Positions 53,517 through 63,126 of a stretch of DNA of 64,000 nucleotides are shown one piece after another. Source of the DNA: Companilactobacillus sp. RD055328 (lineage in GTDB: Bacteria; Bacillota; Bacilli; Lactobacillales; Lactobacillaceae). Where the stretch lies: assembly GCF_022835675.1 (NCBI RefSeq), contig NZ_BQUT01000005.1, positions 124,001-188,000 of the forward strand, written 5' to 3'. Below the pieces are notes generated by a model, which was given only the letters and a program-made list of their open reading frames with translations, did no database searches and was not told the origin of the DNA. The translations under genes were made by a program, and so were the position numbers. The number at the start of each line of letters is the position of its first letter. Positions within the stretch are counted from its first letter, which is position 1.

Positions 53517-55730
53517 ATGGCTCAAGAAAAGATATATACTCCAGATGAAGTTTTAGAAATGTGCCAAAATTATATGAACTCATCGCATGTTGAGTTTGTT
53601 AATCGTGCATACGAAACAGCAAAATATGTTCATAAAGACCAAACTAGAAACTCCGGTGAGCCATATATAACACATCCTGTTCAAGTAGCTGGGATCTTAG
53701 CGGAATTGAAGATGGATCCTGAAACGGTTGCTGCTGGCTATTTACATGATGTAGTTGAGGATACAAAGCTAACGCTTGGTGATATTGAAGAATTATTTGA
53801 TCCAACTGTCGCAAAAATTGTTGATGGAGTAACAAAACTATCTAAATATAAATATCAGTCACATCAAGAACTACTTGCTGAAAACCATCGGAAAATGCTA
53901 CTAGCAATGTCTGAAGATTTACGAGTTATTATGGTTAAATTAGCTGACAGATTACATAACATGAGAACACTTAAGGCGTTACGTCCCGATAAGCAAAGAC
54001 GCATTGCAAATGAAACATTAGAAATTTATGCTCCATTAGCTGATCGTCTGGGTATTAGTAAAATTAAGTGGGAACTTGAAGATCTTTCTTTACATTATTT
54101 GAATCCACAACAATATTATCGAATTGTTCATCTAATGAAATCTAAGAGAGAACAACGTATTTCTGATATTGATTCAGCTATTACTTCAATTAAAAAATCA
54201 TTGTCTGATTTAGATATTAGTTATGAAATTTATGGACGGCCTAAACATATTTATTCAATCTATAAAAAAATGCACGATAAACATAAGCAATTTTCTGAAT
54301 TATACGATCTATCAGCTATTAGAATCATTGTTGATTCAGTTAAAGATTGCTATGCAGTTTTGGGTGAAATTCATACTAAATGGAAGCCTATGCCAGGTAG
54401 ATTTAAAGACTATATTGCAATGCCTAAAGCCAATGGATACCAATCATTACATACTACGGTTATTGGTCCGAATGGAAAACCTTTAGAAGTTCAAATTCGT
54501 ACTGAAAAGATGCATGAAGTTGCTGAATTTGGTATTGCAGCTCACTGGGCTTATAAAGAAGGTAAATTCTCAGAAGTTAATTTAGATAACAATGATCATA
54601 AAATTGATGTTTTTAGAGAAATTTTAGAACTTCAAAATGAATCTAAAGATGCTACAGAGTTTATGAATAATGTTAAAGGAGATATATTCACTGACCGTGT
54701 ATATGTCTTTACCCCTGATGGTGAGGTTTTAGAGTTACCTGCAGGTTCAGTAACCTTGGACTTTGCCTATCAAGTCCATTCTGAAGTTGGGAATCATTCT
54801 GTTGGTGCTAAAGTTAATGGAAAGATTGTGCCTCTTAACTATCAACTTAAAAATGGCGATATTGTTGAAATGATGACGTCTAGTAATGCCAAACCAAGTC
54901 GTGATTGGTCTAAGTTAGTTTATACAACTAAAGCACGTAATAAAATTAAACGCTTCATTAAGAATGAAGATAAGAGCAAAAATGAGCAAATTGGTCGTGA
55001 ATTAATTGAAAAGCTACTAATTGACAGAGGCTATCAGCCAAAGGATTATTTTGAAAAAGATAAGATGGCAGAAGCTTTGAAGAAATATGACTTAAAGAGC
55101 GCTGAAGAATTATTTAGTGCAGTTGGTTATGGTGAGTATTCTGCTGAAAATGTTGTTAATAAATTAACGGCTGAAGATATTCAATTAAAAAAAGAGAAAG
55201 CTCAAACAGAATTAGAAGAAAAAATTCTTAATGGTGAAGTTGAAACATCTAAGTCTGAAACAATTAGTCCTAAGATTACTAAAGATGATGAGGCGGTTGT
55301 TGTTGAAGGATCAGATAATCTATTGATTCGCCTCGCAAAATGTTGTAATCCTATCCCAGGAGATGAGATAGTTGGGTACATTACAAAAGGACGTGGGGTA
55401 ACGATTCACCGTAACGATTGTCCTAATGTTTTAAATGATGAAGCTCAAGCTCGATTAATAGACGTTAGCTGGAATGACGTATCAAAAGATAAACGATATA
55501 TTTCAGAGATTGAAGTATACGGATATAATCGAAATGGATTACTCAATGATGTATTACAAGTAATTAATTCATTAACTAATACGTTAAATAATATTAGTGG
55601 AAAAATTGATAGTAATAAAGCGGCTCATATTAGTGTTAGCGTTGGCGTGCAATCACTTGAGCATTTAAACAATATTCTTGATCGAATTAGATCTGTTCAA
55701 GATGTATATGAAGTAAAAAGAAAGCTGTAA
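53517..55730 (+). CDS. relA: Bifunctional (p)ppGpp synthetase/hydrolase (Rel/RSH)
   Basis: Stringent-response enzyme. HD hydrolase with His53 (THPVQVAG), His77-Asp78 (HDVVEDT) and KLADRLHNMRT, the residues present in active hydrolases; synthetase with YGRPKHIYSIYKKM and FKDYIAMPKANGYQSLHTT near residue 310; TGS domain (about 395-455), conserved-Cys zinc-finger region LAKCCNPIPGDEIVGY, and a C-terminal ACT domain. 737 aa. Excellent RBS AAGGAGG. Both activities should be intact. Confidence 0.97.
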   Translation: MAQEKIYTPDEVLEMCQNYMNSSHVEFVNRAYETAKYVHKDQTRNSGEPYITHPVQVAGILAELKMDPETVAAGYLHDVVEDTKLTLGDIEELFDPTVAKIVDGVTKLSKYKYQSHQELLAENHRKMLLAMSEDLRVIMVKLADRLHNMRTLKALRPDKQRRIANETLEIYAPLADRLGISKIKWELEDLSLHYLNPQQYYRIVHLMKSKREQRISDIDSAITSIKKSLSDLDISYEIYGRPKHIYSIYKKMHDKHKQFSELYDLSAIRIIVDSVKDCYAVLGEIHTKWKPMPGRFKDYIAMPKANGYQSLHTTVIGPNGKPLEVQIRTEKMHEVAEFGIAAHWAYKEGKFSEVNLDNNDHKIDVFREILELQNESKDATEFMNNVKGDIFTDRVYVFTPDGEVLELPAGSVTLDFAYQVHSEVGNHSVGAKVNGKIVPLNYQLKNGDIVEMMTSSNAKPSRDWSKLVYTTKARNKIKRFIKNEDKSKNEQIGRELIEKLLIDRGYQPKDYFEKDKMAEALKKYDLKSAEELFSAVGYGEYSAENVVNKLTAEDIQLKKEKAQTELEEKILNGEVETSKSETISPKITKDDEAVVVEGSDNLLIRLAKCCNPIPGDEIVGYITKGRGVTIHRNDCPNVLNDEAQARLIDVSWNDVSKDKRYISEIEVYGYNRNGLLNDVLQVINSLTNTLNNISGKIDSNKAAHISVSVGVQSLEHLNNILDRIRSVQDVYEVKRKL

Positions 55731-55734
55731 AGAT

Positions 55735-56187
55735 ATGAAATTAGTAATTCAAAGAGTGAAAAAAGCTTCGGTTTCTGTTGATGAAAAAGTCGTTGGCGAG
55801 ATTGATCAAGGATTTTGTATTCTTGTTGGGATCAAAGAAACTGACAATTTAGCTGTAGTCAAAAAAATGGCACAAAAAGTTGTCAAATTACGAATATTTT
55901 CTGATGATGAAGGAAAAATGAATTTATCAGTTAATGATGTTGCAGGAGAAATTCTGTCTATTTCACAATTCACATTATATGCAGATACAAGCCATGGTAA
56001 TCGTCCTGGATTTGCGGATGCTGCTAAACCTGACTTAGCCATAGATTTATATGAAGCTTTTAATTCTCAACTTAGAAGTGAAGGTATAGAAGTTAAAACG
56101 GGTAAATTTGGAGCCGATATGCAAGTTGATATAACTAATGATGGTCCCGTAACAATAGTAATGGAAATAAATAATGAAGACTTATAA
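55735..56187 (+). CDS. dtd: D-aminoacyl-tRNA deacylase
   Basis: Removes D-amino acids (and glycine from tRNA-Ala) from tRNA. MKLVIQRVKKASVSVDEKVV start, LRIFSDDEGKMNLSV, SQFTLYAD motif near residue 78 and the cross-subunit NDGPVTI motif near 137. 150 aa. Follows relA after four bases, as in most Firmicutes, and overlaps the next gene by 14 bases. Confidence 0.96.
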   Translation: MKLVIQRVKKASVSVDEKVVGEIDQGFCILVGIKETDNLAVVKKMAQKVVKLRIFSDDEGKMNLSVNDVAGEILSISQFTLYADTSHGNRPGFADAAKPDLAIDLYEAFNSQLRSEGIEVKTGKFGADMQVDITNDGPVTIVMEINNEDL

Positions 56188-56809
56188 TTTGATTTGGGAT
56201 TTTGATGGTAATTTATATGATACTTATCCTGTTATGTTCAAAGCATATAAAGAAGCAATGAATATTTATGGTGTTAATTTGTCGAAGGATGAAATAACTA
56301 AATCTTACAGACATTCAAAATTTAATTCATTAAAGTCTCTGATTGAATTAAATGCTGAGAAGTATAACTTTAATGCAGATGAGTTTAATCAGCTATATCA
56401 TAAATTAGAATTAAAGGAACAGATAAAACCAAACTATTTTGAAGGTGCTGATGAAGTACTAAAAAAAGTATCAGAAAATGGGTATAAGAATTTTTTACTC
56501 ACACATAGAGATAAGTCAGCAATTGATTTTTTAAAACAAGATAATTTGGATAAATATTTCACTGACTATGTGACTTCGGAAATGGATTTAAAAAGAAAAC
56601 CTGATCCAGAAGCAATTAACTATTTAATTAATAAGTATGACTTGAATATCAATGATACTTATATGATAGGAGACAGAAGTCTAGATTTATTAGCTGGTGT
56701 TAATGCTGGAGTAAAAACTATTTACTTTAATGTTGATAGTTTTGATGACAAGCAGTATGCTGATTATTGCGTTGACAATTTATTAAATATATTAGAAATA
56801 ATAGATTGA
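56174..56809 (+). CDS. HAD-superfamily hydrolase (phosphoglycolate phosphatase-like)
   Basis: Phosphatase of HAD subfamily IA. Motif I is WDFDGNLYDT (the family usually has DxDGT, so Thr is Asn here), then an alpha-helical cap (about 20-80), motif II LLTHRDK, motif III Lys in KRKPDPEAI, motif IV MIGDRSLDLLAG. 211 aa. Start lies inside dtd, with AATGGAAATAAATA as weak RBS context. Substrate unknown; small sugar phosphates or nucleotides are usual. Confidence 0.87.
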   Translation: MKTYNLIWDFDGNLYDTYPVMFKAYKEAMNIYGVNLSKDEITKSYRHSKFNSLKSLIELNAEKYNFNADEFNQLYHKLELKEQIKPNYFEGADEVLKKVSENGYKNFLLTHRDKSAIDFLKQDNLDKYFTDYVTSEMDLKRKPDPEAINYLINKYDLNINDTYMIGDRSLDLLAGVNAGVKTIYFNVDSFDDKQYADYCVDNLLNILEIID

Positions 56810-56850
56810 TTAAAAGCAAGATTACTAAAAAACAATCTGTAATAATTGTG

Positions 56851-56883
56851 AAAAAAGACACCCAATATTGGGTGTCTTTTTAT
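56851..56883. terminator. Bidirectional terminator between HAD and amidase genes
   Basis: Perfect palindrome AAAAAGACACCCAAT/ATTGGGTGTCTTTTT; works for the relA-dtd-HAD operon and for the minus-strand amidase. Confidence 0.92.
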
Positions 56884-58232
56884 TTGAAATATTCTTGTAA
56901 TCCGCGATATACATCGTCAGCAATTTTCTCACGATATGCTTTAGTTTTAATTTGTGCAAAGTCTTTATCAGAGTTTATGTATCCCATTTCTAGAAGAACG
57001 GAAGGGCGATCGTTTTCACGAAGAACATAATAATCTCCGAATGCAGTACCACGATTGTCCAACTTCAATCCTTTTAGTTGACTATTAATACTCGAAGCTA
57101 GTTTTGAATCACGAGCATTATCGTAATAATAGGTTGTAAAACCAGAAGCAGAGTTTGTGCTAGCGCTTGAATCAAAATGAATACTGATAAAAGCATCAGC
57201 TTTTTTCTTATTAGACAGGCGAGCTCTTGGTCCAAGGGCAACTGTTTTATCAGAGTCTCTGGTTAAAATAACATTCGCACCAGATTGTTTTAATTTGTCG
57301 CGAATAGCTTTAACGGTCTTTAATGTATAGCCAGCTTCATGTTTATTAGTAGAAGATTCAGCACCGACATCTTTTCCACCATGTCCGGCATCTAAAACAA
57401 TAGTAGCTTCTGATAAATTATTAGCATTAATTTTTACAGGTTTATCAGTATCAGAGATGGATACTAACCAACTAGCAACCCAGCCAACAGTTCCAGATTT
57501 TGTCTTAACTTTGTACCAATCATTTTCTTTTTCAAGGAAAGTCATTGTTTTATTGGCTGGTAGTTTAGTGATTTCTGCACTAGATGTTGTTGCGTTTTCA
57601 CGTAGAGTCACACCAGCTTGTATAGTTGTGACTGTTTTAATATTGTCTTCTTTTAGTTTCCTATTTGAAGTTTTATTATTTTCGGTATTTTTAGAATCGG
57701 GTTTATTAACTGTATCGGCTATTTTTCCAGTCGTTTGAATATCATCATTTTGAACCCAACCAACAGTTTTTCCAAAGAGTATTTGGTTCCAATTGTTTTC
57801 TTGGTATACGACATTTACTTTTTGATTTGCTTGAAGAGTTCCTAATAATTCACTAGTAGTATCATCAGTTTTATATACATTGGCTCCGTTTTGAGAAATA
57901 ATTCCGATATGATTAGAAGAAGGGCTAACTTCTGTATTATCAACTAACCAACTAGCAACCCAACCAACTTTATCGCCAGCTAGTCGAACTTGCCACCATG
58001 AATTTTTTTTATCAATTATTGTTAATTTTTCATCTTTTTTTACTTGGGTAATCAAATCATATGAAAGACCAGGCCCAACACGAACATTTACAGCGTTTGC
58101 TTTGACAGTAACAGTTGATAGATTTGCTAAAGCAACTGTTGATGTAGTGGAAATAATCAGCAAAATAGCAATTAGAATGAATGTCCAATATTTATTCAAA
58201 TATTGTTTGAATAAATGGATAATTTTTTTCAT
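56880..58232 (-). CDS. N-acetylmuramoyl-L-alanine amidase with three SH3b domains
   Basis: Peptidoglycan hydrolase, probably wall-bound. N-terminal signal/anchor helix (about 16-36), SH3b domains at about 40-102, 107-165 and 203-265 separated by a Ser/Asn/Lys linker, then Amidase_3 (about 275-449) with zinc-site residues in VLDAGHGGKDVG, HEAGYTLK, ISIHFDSSAS and the catalytic Glu in LLEMGYINS. SH3b-1 and SH3b-3 share VGWVASWLV, and their DNA is almost identical over 26 bp (57463-57488 and 57943-57968). RBS GAGGAG. 450 aa. Likely role: daughter-cell separation or turnover. Confidence 0.92.
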   Translation of the reverse strand: MKKIIHLFKQYLNKYWTFILIAILLIISTTSTVALANLSTVTVKANAVNVRVGPGLSYDLITQVKKDEKLTIIDKKNSWWQVRLAGDKVGWVASWLVDNTEVSPSSNHIGIISQNGANVYKTDDTTSELLGTLQANQKVNVVYQENNWNQILFGKTVGWVQNDDIQTTGKIADTVNKPDSKNTENNKTSNRKLKEDNIKTVTTIQAGVTLRENATTSSAEITKLPANKTMTFLEKENDWYKVKTKSGTVGWVASWLVSISDTDKPVKINANNLSEATIVLDAGHGGKDVGAESSTNKHEAGYTLKTVKAIRDKLKQSGANVILTRDSDKTVALGPRARLSNKKKADAFISIHFDSSASTNSASGFTTYYYDNARDSKLASSINSQLKGLKLDNRGTAFGDYYVLRENDRPSVLLEMGYINSDKDFAQIKTKAYREKIADDVYRGLQEYFK

Positions 58233-58343
58233 AGCCCCAAACTCCTCAAAAACTTTCTTATATAAGGTTATAATAAATATGATAATACTTCCATAGATAT
58301 TGTTAAATTAATTAAAAAAGGCACTGATACACTAATCATTATC

Positions 58344-58372
58344 TTGACAATAATATGCATAATAAGTAAATT
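58344..58372 (+). promoter_or_regulatory. Promoter of the hisS-aspS operon
   Basis: TTGACA (58344-58349), 17-bp spacer, TAAATT (58367-58372). The expected start near 58379 opens the T-box leader. The 110 bases between this and the amidase start hold only minus-strand upstream sequence; I see nothing else there. Confidence 0.8.
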
Positions 58373-58378
58373 AATAGA

Positions 58379-58577
58379 CATAGGTCATTGAAGGATTAAA
58401 GATAGGTTCAACTATTAAAAGAGAGATAACATTTGCTGAAAGTTATCATGAATCGAAAAGACACTCTGGAGACTATTCGTATGGCAGGCGTTAACTGTAG
58501 CAATTGTTAAGGTGGTACCGTGTCAGTAAATAACTGCACCCTTATTCTATATAGTAATTAGAATAGGGGTGTTTTTT
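58379..58577 (+). promoter_or_regulatory. T-box riboswitch leader of hisS-aspS
   Basis: Senses uncharged tRNA. Stem I parts: AGAGAGATAAC...GTTAT distal hairpin (58422-58446), then the specifier region AAAAGACACTCTGG with GACAC at 58460-58464. The T-box itself is AAGGTGGTACCGTG (58509-58522), whose UGGU bulge pairs with the tRNA end. Terminator CACCCTTATTC / GAATAGGGGTG (58537-58571) with T-run. GACAC contains both Asp GAC and His CAC. Confidence 0.9.
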
Positions 58578-58618
58578 CTTTTTAATTAATAAATTACAAT
58601 TTGTGTGGAGGCACTATT

Positions 58619-59902
58619 ATGAATTTCCAAAAACCTAAAGGAACAATGGATATATTACCTGGTGAGTCAAAGTTATGGCAGTATGTTGAAAATACTGCTG
58701 AAGAAGTGTTCTCAACTTATAGATTTGAAGAAATCAGAACTCCAATTTTTGAACAGTATGAAGTTTTTCAAAGAAGTTCGGGTGAAACTTCAGATATTGT
58801 TTCTAAAGAAATGTATGATTTTGAAGATAAGGGTAATCGTAGAATGGCATTGCGTCCTGAAGGGACTGCTGGTGTGGTTCGTGCCTATGTAGAGAATAAA
58901 TTATTTGCACCCGAACATGTCAAACCAGTGAAGGTTTGGTACAAAGGGCCAATGTTTAGATATGAACGTCCGCAATCAGGTCGTCAAAGACAATTTCATC
59001 AAATTGGAGTTGAAGCATTTGGCTCAACTAGTCCAGATATTGATGCTGACACAATTGCTATGGCTATTAATTTTTTAAGCAAGTTTAATATTAATGAATA
59101 TAAATTAGCAATTAATACACTTGGTGACAGTGAGTCACGTGAAAAATACCATAATGCATTGATAAATTACTTAACACCATTTAAAGAAGAGTTAAGTGAT
59201 GACTCGAAGCGTCGTTTAGAACAAAATCCATTACGAATCCTTGATAGTAAAGACAAAAAAGATCAAGAAATTGTAGCTAATGCTCCATCAATTTTAGATT
59301 TTTTAACTGAAGAATCTCAATTGCATTTTGATCGCGTAAAATCCTTATTAGAAGTATTAAATATTGATTACATAGTTGATTCTAATATGGTTCGAGGTTT
59401 AGATTACTATAACCATACTATATTTGAAGTTATGGTAACTGATAAAGCCTTTGATAATAAAGAAACGACAGTTATAGCTGGTGGAAGATATAATGGCTTA
59501 GTTGAAGAACTAGGAGGCCCAGAAACACCAGGTTTTGGTTTTGGAATGGGTATTGAGCGGTTGATGTTATTAATCGATGATGATACTAAAGCCAAAATGA
59601 ACAGTGAGTCATTAGATGTTTTTATAACTACATTAGATGAAAACTCGGCTACTCAAGCTTTAGTATTATTAGATCAATTTAGAAAAGAAGGCCTAAAAGC
59701 TGATCGCGATTTTCTTGATCGCAAAGTAAAAGGACAATTTAAGATGGCAAATAATTTGCATTCAAAATTTGTTATCACTTTAGGTGAAGAAGAATTAACT
59801 AATAAAAAAGCACCCTTAAAAAACATGGAAACTGGTGAACAAGTTGAGGTTGAATTTGATCATCTTGCAAATAAAGTTAAAGAACTAATGGGAGATAATT
59901 AA
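58619..59902 (+). CDS. hisS: Histidyl-tRNA synthetase
   Basis: Class II synthetase. [14 protein letters not shown] start, motif 2 [25 protein letters not shown], the histidine-specific [12 protein letters not shown], motif 3 [14 protein letters not shown] and a C-terminal anticodon domain. ATG 58619 follows TGGAGGC; the in-frame TTG 58601 would add six residues that look foreign. 427 aa. Controlled by the T-box leader and cotranscribed with aspS (two-base gap). Confidence 0.97.
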   Translation: MNFQKPKGTMDILPGESKLWQYVENTAEEVFSTYRFEEIRTPIFEQYEVFQRSSGETSDIVSKEMYDFEDKGNRRMALRPEGTAGVVRAYVENKLFAPEHVKPVKVWYKGPMFRYERPQSGRQRQFHQIGVEAFGSTSPDIDADTIAMAINFLSKFNINEYKLAINTLGDSESREKYHNALINYLTPFKEELSDDSKRRLEQNPLRILDSKDKKDQEIVANAPSILDFLTEESQLHFDRVKSLLEVLNIDYIVDSNMVRGLDYYNHTIFEVMVTDKAFDNKETTVIAGGRYNGLVEELGGPETPGFGFGMGIERLMLLIDDDTKAKMNSESLDVFITTLDENSATQALVLLDQFRKEGLKADRDFLDRKVKGQFKMANNLHSKFVITLGEEELTNKKAPLKNMETGEQVEVEFDHLANKVKELMGDN

Positions 59903-59904
59903 AC

Positions 59905-61668
59905 GTGAAAATGAGAACAGATTATTGTGGAAACATAACTGAAAAATACTTGAATGAAGAAGTTGTTTTATCAGGATGGGTTCAAAAACGTCGTAGCCTT
60001 GGAAATTTGATTTTCATTGATCTTCGCGATCGTGAAGGAATTGTACAAATTGTCTTTAGTGCTGAGTTTGGTGAAGATGCACTGGAAATAGCTAATACAC
60101 TGCGTTCAGAATTCGTTATTCAGGTTAAAGGAAAGGTTGTTAACCGTTCTGACAATGCTATTAACGAAGAAATGAAAACAGGAAAAATTGAAGTAGAAGC
60201 AACTGAAGTGAAGATCTTAAATCAATCTAAGACTCCTCCATTTGAAATTAAAGATGATGTTGATGCTTCTGAGGAAACAAAGTTAAAATACCGTTATCTT
60301 GATTTACGTCGTCCAGAGATGGCAAAAGGAATTAAAGTGCGTTCTGAAATTAAACGTGCTACGAATAATTATTTATACGATAATGGGTTTGTTGATATTG
60401 AAACTCCCAATTTAACTAAGTCAACACCAGAAGGCGCTCGTGACTATCTTGTTCCATCGCGTGTTTATCCAGGGTCATTTTATGCGCTTCCTCAATCACC
60501 ACAACTATTCAAACAAATGTTAATGACTAGTGGATTTGATAGATACTTCCAACTAGCACATTGTTTCCGTGATGAAGATTTACGTGGTGATCGTCAACCA
60601 GAATTTACACAAATTGATATAGAAACAAGTTTCATGACAGCTGATGAAATCCAAGAGATAACCGAAGGATTAATTGCTAAAGTTATGAAGGATGTTAAAG
60701 GTATTGATGTAAAATTACCATTTCCTAAATTAACTTGGGATGAATCAATGGCACGTTACGGTTCAGATAAGCCTGATGTCCGTTTTGAAATGGAATTACA
60801 AGATTTATCTGATTTATTTGCTACATCAGAATTCAAAGTTTTTAGTGGCGCAATTGCTGATGGTGGAGAAGTAAAAGCTATCGTTGTTAAGAATGCTGCT
60901 GACAAGTATTCGCGTAAGGATATCGAAAAACAACAAGATTACATCAAACGATTTGGTGCTAAAGGTTTAGCTTGGCTAAAAGTTGCAGATGGAGAACTAA
61001 CGGGTCCTGTAGCCAAATTTGTTACCGATCAAGCTGATGATCTGAAAGAACAACTTGTTCTTAATGATAATGATTTAGTATTATTTGTTGCATCAAGTAA
61101 GAAGATTGTTGCCGACTCGTTGGGTTATCTACGTACTTATTTTGCAAAAGATTTGCAATTGTATAATGAGAACGAATATGCATTTACTTGGGTAGTTAAC
61201 TGGCCATTGTTTGAATATGATGAAGGAATAGAACGCTGGATTGCTGCACATCATCCATTCACAATGCCAAATATAGAAGATATTCATTACCTAGATGAGG
61301 ATTCACACAAAGCTTATGCTCAAAGCTATGATATTGTATTGAATGGATATGAACTAGGTGGTGGATCAATACGTATTCATGATCGTGGAATTCAAGAAAA
61401 AATGTTAAAAGCATTAGACTTCACAGCTGAAGATGCTCAAGAACAATTTGGATTCTTATTAGATTCACTTGAATATGGTACACCTCCATTGGGTGGTTTA
61501 GCACTTGGCTTAGATAGATTTGCAATGTTGCTTACAAATAGAGATAACATTCGCGATGTTATCGCTTTCCCTAAGAATTCCAATGCTACAGAACCAATGA
61601 CACAAGCTCCAACAGTTGTTTCAAATGAACAACTAGATGAATTGGGATTAGAAAAAGAAAATAAATAG
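59905..61668 (+). CDS. aspS: Aspartyl-tRNA synthetase
   Basis: Class II synthetase with N-terminal OB anticodon-binding fold ([20 protein letters not shown]), motif 2 [20 protein letters not shown], the bacterial GAD insertion (about 290-420) and motif 3 [13 protein letters not shown]. 587 aa. I use GTG 59905 ([10 protein letters not shown]), 11 bases after GGGAG; ATG 59911 is a close alternative. Whether it charges only Asp, or Asn as well, is not decided by these motifs. Confidence 0.96.
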   Translation: MKMRTDYCGNITEKYLNEEVVLSGWVQKRRSLGNLIFIDLRDREGIVQIVFSAEFGEDALEIANTLRSEFVIQVKGKVVNRSDNAINEEMKTGKIEVEATEVKILNQSKTPPFEIKDDVDASEETKLKYRYLDLRRPEMAKGIKVRSEIKRATNNYLYDNGFVDIETPNLTKSTPEGARDYLVPSRVYPGSFYALPQSPQLFKQMLMTSGFDRYFQLAHCFRDEDLRGDRQPEFTQIDIETSFMTADEIQEITEGLIAKVMKDVKGIDVKLPFPKLTWDESMARYGSDKPDVRFEMELQDLSDLFATSEFKVFSGAIADGGEVKAIVVKNAADKYSRKDIEKQQDYIKRFGAKGLAWLKVADGELTGPVAKFVTDQADDLKEQLVLNDNDLVLFVASSKKIVADSLGYLRTYFAKDLQLYNENEYAFTWVVNWPLFEYDEGIERWIAAHHPFTMPNIEDIHYLDEDSHKAYAQSYDIVLNGYELGGGSIRIHDRGIQEKMLKALDFTAEDAQEQFGFLLDSLEYGTPPLGGLALGLDRFAMLLTNRDNIRDVIAFPKNSNATEPMTQAPTVVSNEQLDELGLEKENK

Positions 61669-61687
61669 GCATAATAAATGACGCTTT

Positions 61688-61731
61688 CACTTCAATGGTT
61701 ATACTTATAACTAGAAGGGAAGTGTTTTTTT
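61688..61731 (+). terminator. Terminator after aspS that contains the msrB ribosome binding site
   Basis: Outer stem CACTTC (61688-61693) / GAAGTG (61719-61724), inner GTTATA / TATAAC (61698-61711), then seven T's directly before the msrB ATG. GGGAAG of msrB is in the 3' arm. TATACT at 61700 could be an internal -10. Confidence 0.7.
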
Positions 61732-62154
61732 ATGGATAAAAATGAATTAAGAAGTAAATTGACGCCTGAACAATATGAAGTAACTCAAAATGGTGCTACG
61801 GAAAAACCATTTTCAGGAGAATATGATAATTTTTATAAAAAAGGAATTTATGTTGATATTGTTGATGGCACGCCACTTTTTATTTCAGATGACAAGTATG
61901 ATGCTGGTTGTGGCTGGCCATCGTTTAGTAAACCAATTTCAAAGTTAAAAGAAAAAAGAGACACTTCTTTTGGAATGGAACGAGTCGAAGTACGTGGTAA
62001 GGATTCTGATTCACACTTAGGGCATGTATTTACAGATGGACCCGAAGACCTCGGTGGTTTAAGATATTGTATTAATTCCGCTTCTTTAAAATTTATTCCT
62101 TATGAAGAGTTAGACGAAAATGGATTAGGTGAATATAAAAGTAAATTTAATTAA
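61732..62154 (+). CDS. msrB: Peptide-methionine (R)-S-oxide reductase
   Basis: Repairs oxidised methionine (R form). [42 protein letters not shown] and catalytic Cys113 in [14 protein letters not shown]. The CxxC pairs that hold zinc in many MsrB proteins are absent, so this is the zinc-free type. 140 aa. Expression may depend on readthrough of, or a start inside, the hairpin just upstream. Confidence 0.95.
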   Translation: MDKNELRSKLTPEQYEVTQNGATEKPFSGEYDNFYKKGIYVDIVDGTPLFISDDKYDAGCGWPSFSKPISKLKEKRDTSFGMERVEVRGKDSDSHLGHVFTDGPEDLGGLRYCINSASLKFIPYEELDENGLGEYKSKFN

Positions 62155-62160
62155 AATCTC

Positions 62161-62188
62161 TTGATTATAAGATTCGTATAGCTATATT
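62161..62188 (+). promoter_or_regulatory. Promoter of the yitT-like gene
   Basis: TTGATT (62161-62166), 16-bp spacer, TATATT (62183-62188). Confidence 0.55.
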
Positions 62189-62237
62189 TATGTTAATATA
62201 TTTCAGTAATACTTATCATTAGAGGGATTAATTATCG

Positions 62238-63116
62238 ATGGAAGAAATAGATCGGATTTTTCAACGTCATCAGACTGCTACTAAACTTTCAGTAGCGTTT
62301 ATTTATGCTTTATGTGTTTCGGTTGCTGTTAACTTATTTTGGTCAGCCGGACATACATATGGTTCAGGTATCACTGGATTTGCTCAAGTAGTTACTACTT
62401 TTTCAGAAAAATATTTACCATTTAAATTAACAACATCATTAATGGTCTTTGTACTTAATGCGCCATTGTTTTATGTTTCATATAAGAAAATAGGTAAGAA
62501 ATTTACTTTTTTCACTGCTGTTGCAGTTATTATGTCTTCCATAATGTTGCAATTTATTTCACCAATTGTGATAACAACCGACCCATTAATATGCGCAATT
62601 TTTGGTGCATTAGTTAACGGATTTGGAACAGGATTTGCCTTAAAGAATGGTATTTCTACTGGTGGATTAGATATCATAGGAATACTTTTAAGACAAAAAA
62701 CTGGGCGTAGTGTTGGAACCACAAACATCATGTTTAATGCTCTAATAATTATAGCCGCTGGTTTATTATATGGATGGCCTAATGCGCTTTATTCTGCAGT
62801 TGGTATTTTCGTCAATGGTCGGATTATTGATATGATGTATACGGGAAACCAAAAGTTACAAGTTATGATTGTAACTTCAAAACCTAAGAAAGTAATTTCT
62901 GAGATACAGGATAATATGCGTCGTGGGATTACTGTGGTTCACGGTGCAGAAGGAGCTTACCGCCATGAAGAAAAAACAATTCTTTTTACGGTAATTGCTC
63001 GTTATGAAATGGATAATTTGAAACAAGCAATGAATGCTTCTGATCCAGTTGCATTTGTAAGTATTACCGATTCAATTAAAATTCTCGGTAATTTCTATCA
63101 AGACAAAATTTATTAA
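62238..63116 (+). CDS. YitT family membrane protein (DUF161 + DUF2179)
   Basis: 292 aa. Five to six hydrophobic segments in the first 200 residues with [25 protein letters not shown] and [24 protein letters not shown], then a cytoplasmic DUF2179 domain ([45 protein letters not shown]). Role unknown; sometimes described as a transporter. RBS GAGGG. Followed ten bases later by nfo, so probably cotranscribed. Confidence 0.9.
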   Translation: MEEIDRIFQRHQTATKLSVAFIYALCVSVAVNLFWSAGHTYGSGITGFAQVVTTFSEKYLPFKLTTSLMVFVLNAPLFYVSYKKIGKKFTFFTAVAVIMSSIMLQFISPIVITTDPLICAIFGALVNGFGTGFALKNGISTGGLDIIGILLRQKTGRSVGTTNIMFNALIIIAAGLLYGWPNALYSAVGIFVNGRIIDMMYTGNQKLQVMIVTSKPKKVISEIQDNMRRGITVVHGAEGAYRHEEKTILFTVIARYEMDNLKQAMNASDPVAFVSITDSIKILGNFYQDKIY

Positions 63117-63126
63117 GGAGAATGTC

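Noticed and set aside
57457-57738. 93-codon plus-strand frame antisense to the amidase
   Set aside because: Hydrophobic by complement of Asn/Lys-rich linker codons; no start signal.
58233-58343. Small ORF or RNA between the amidase and the hisS promoter
   Set aside because: No frame with an RBS and no stable hairpin; probably just the amidase promoter region.
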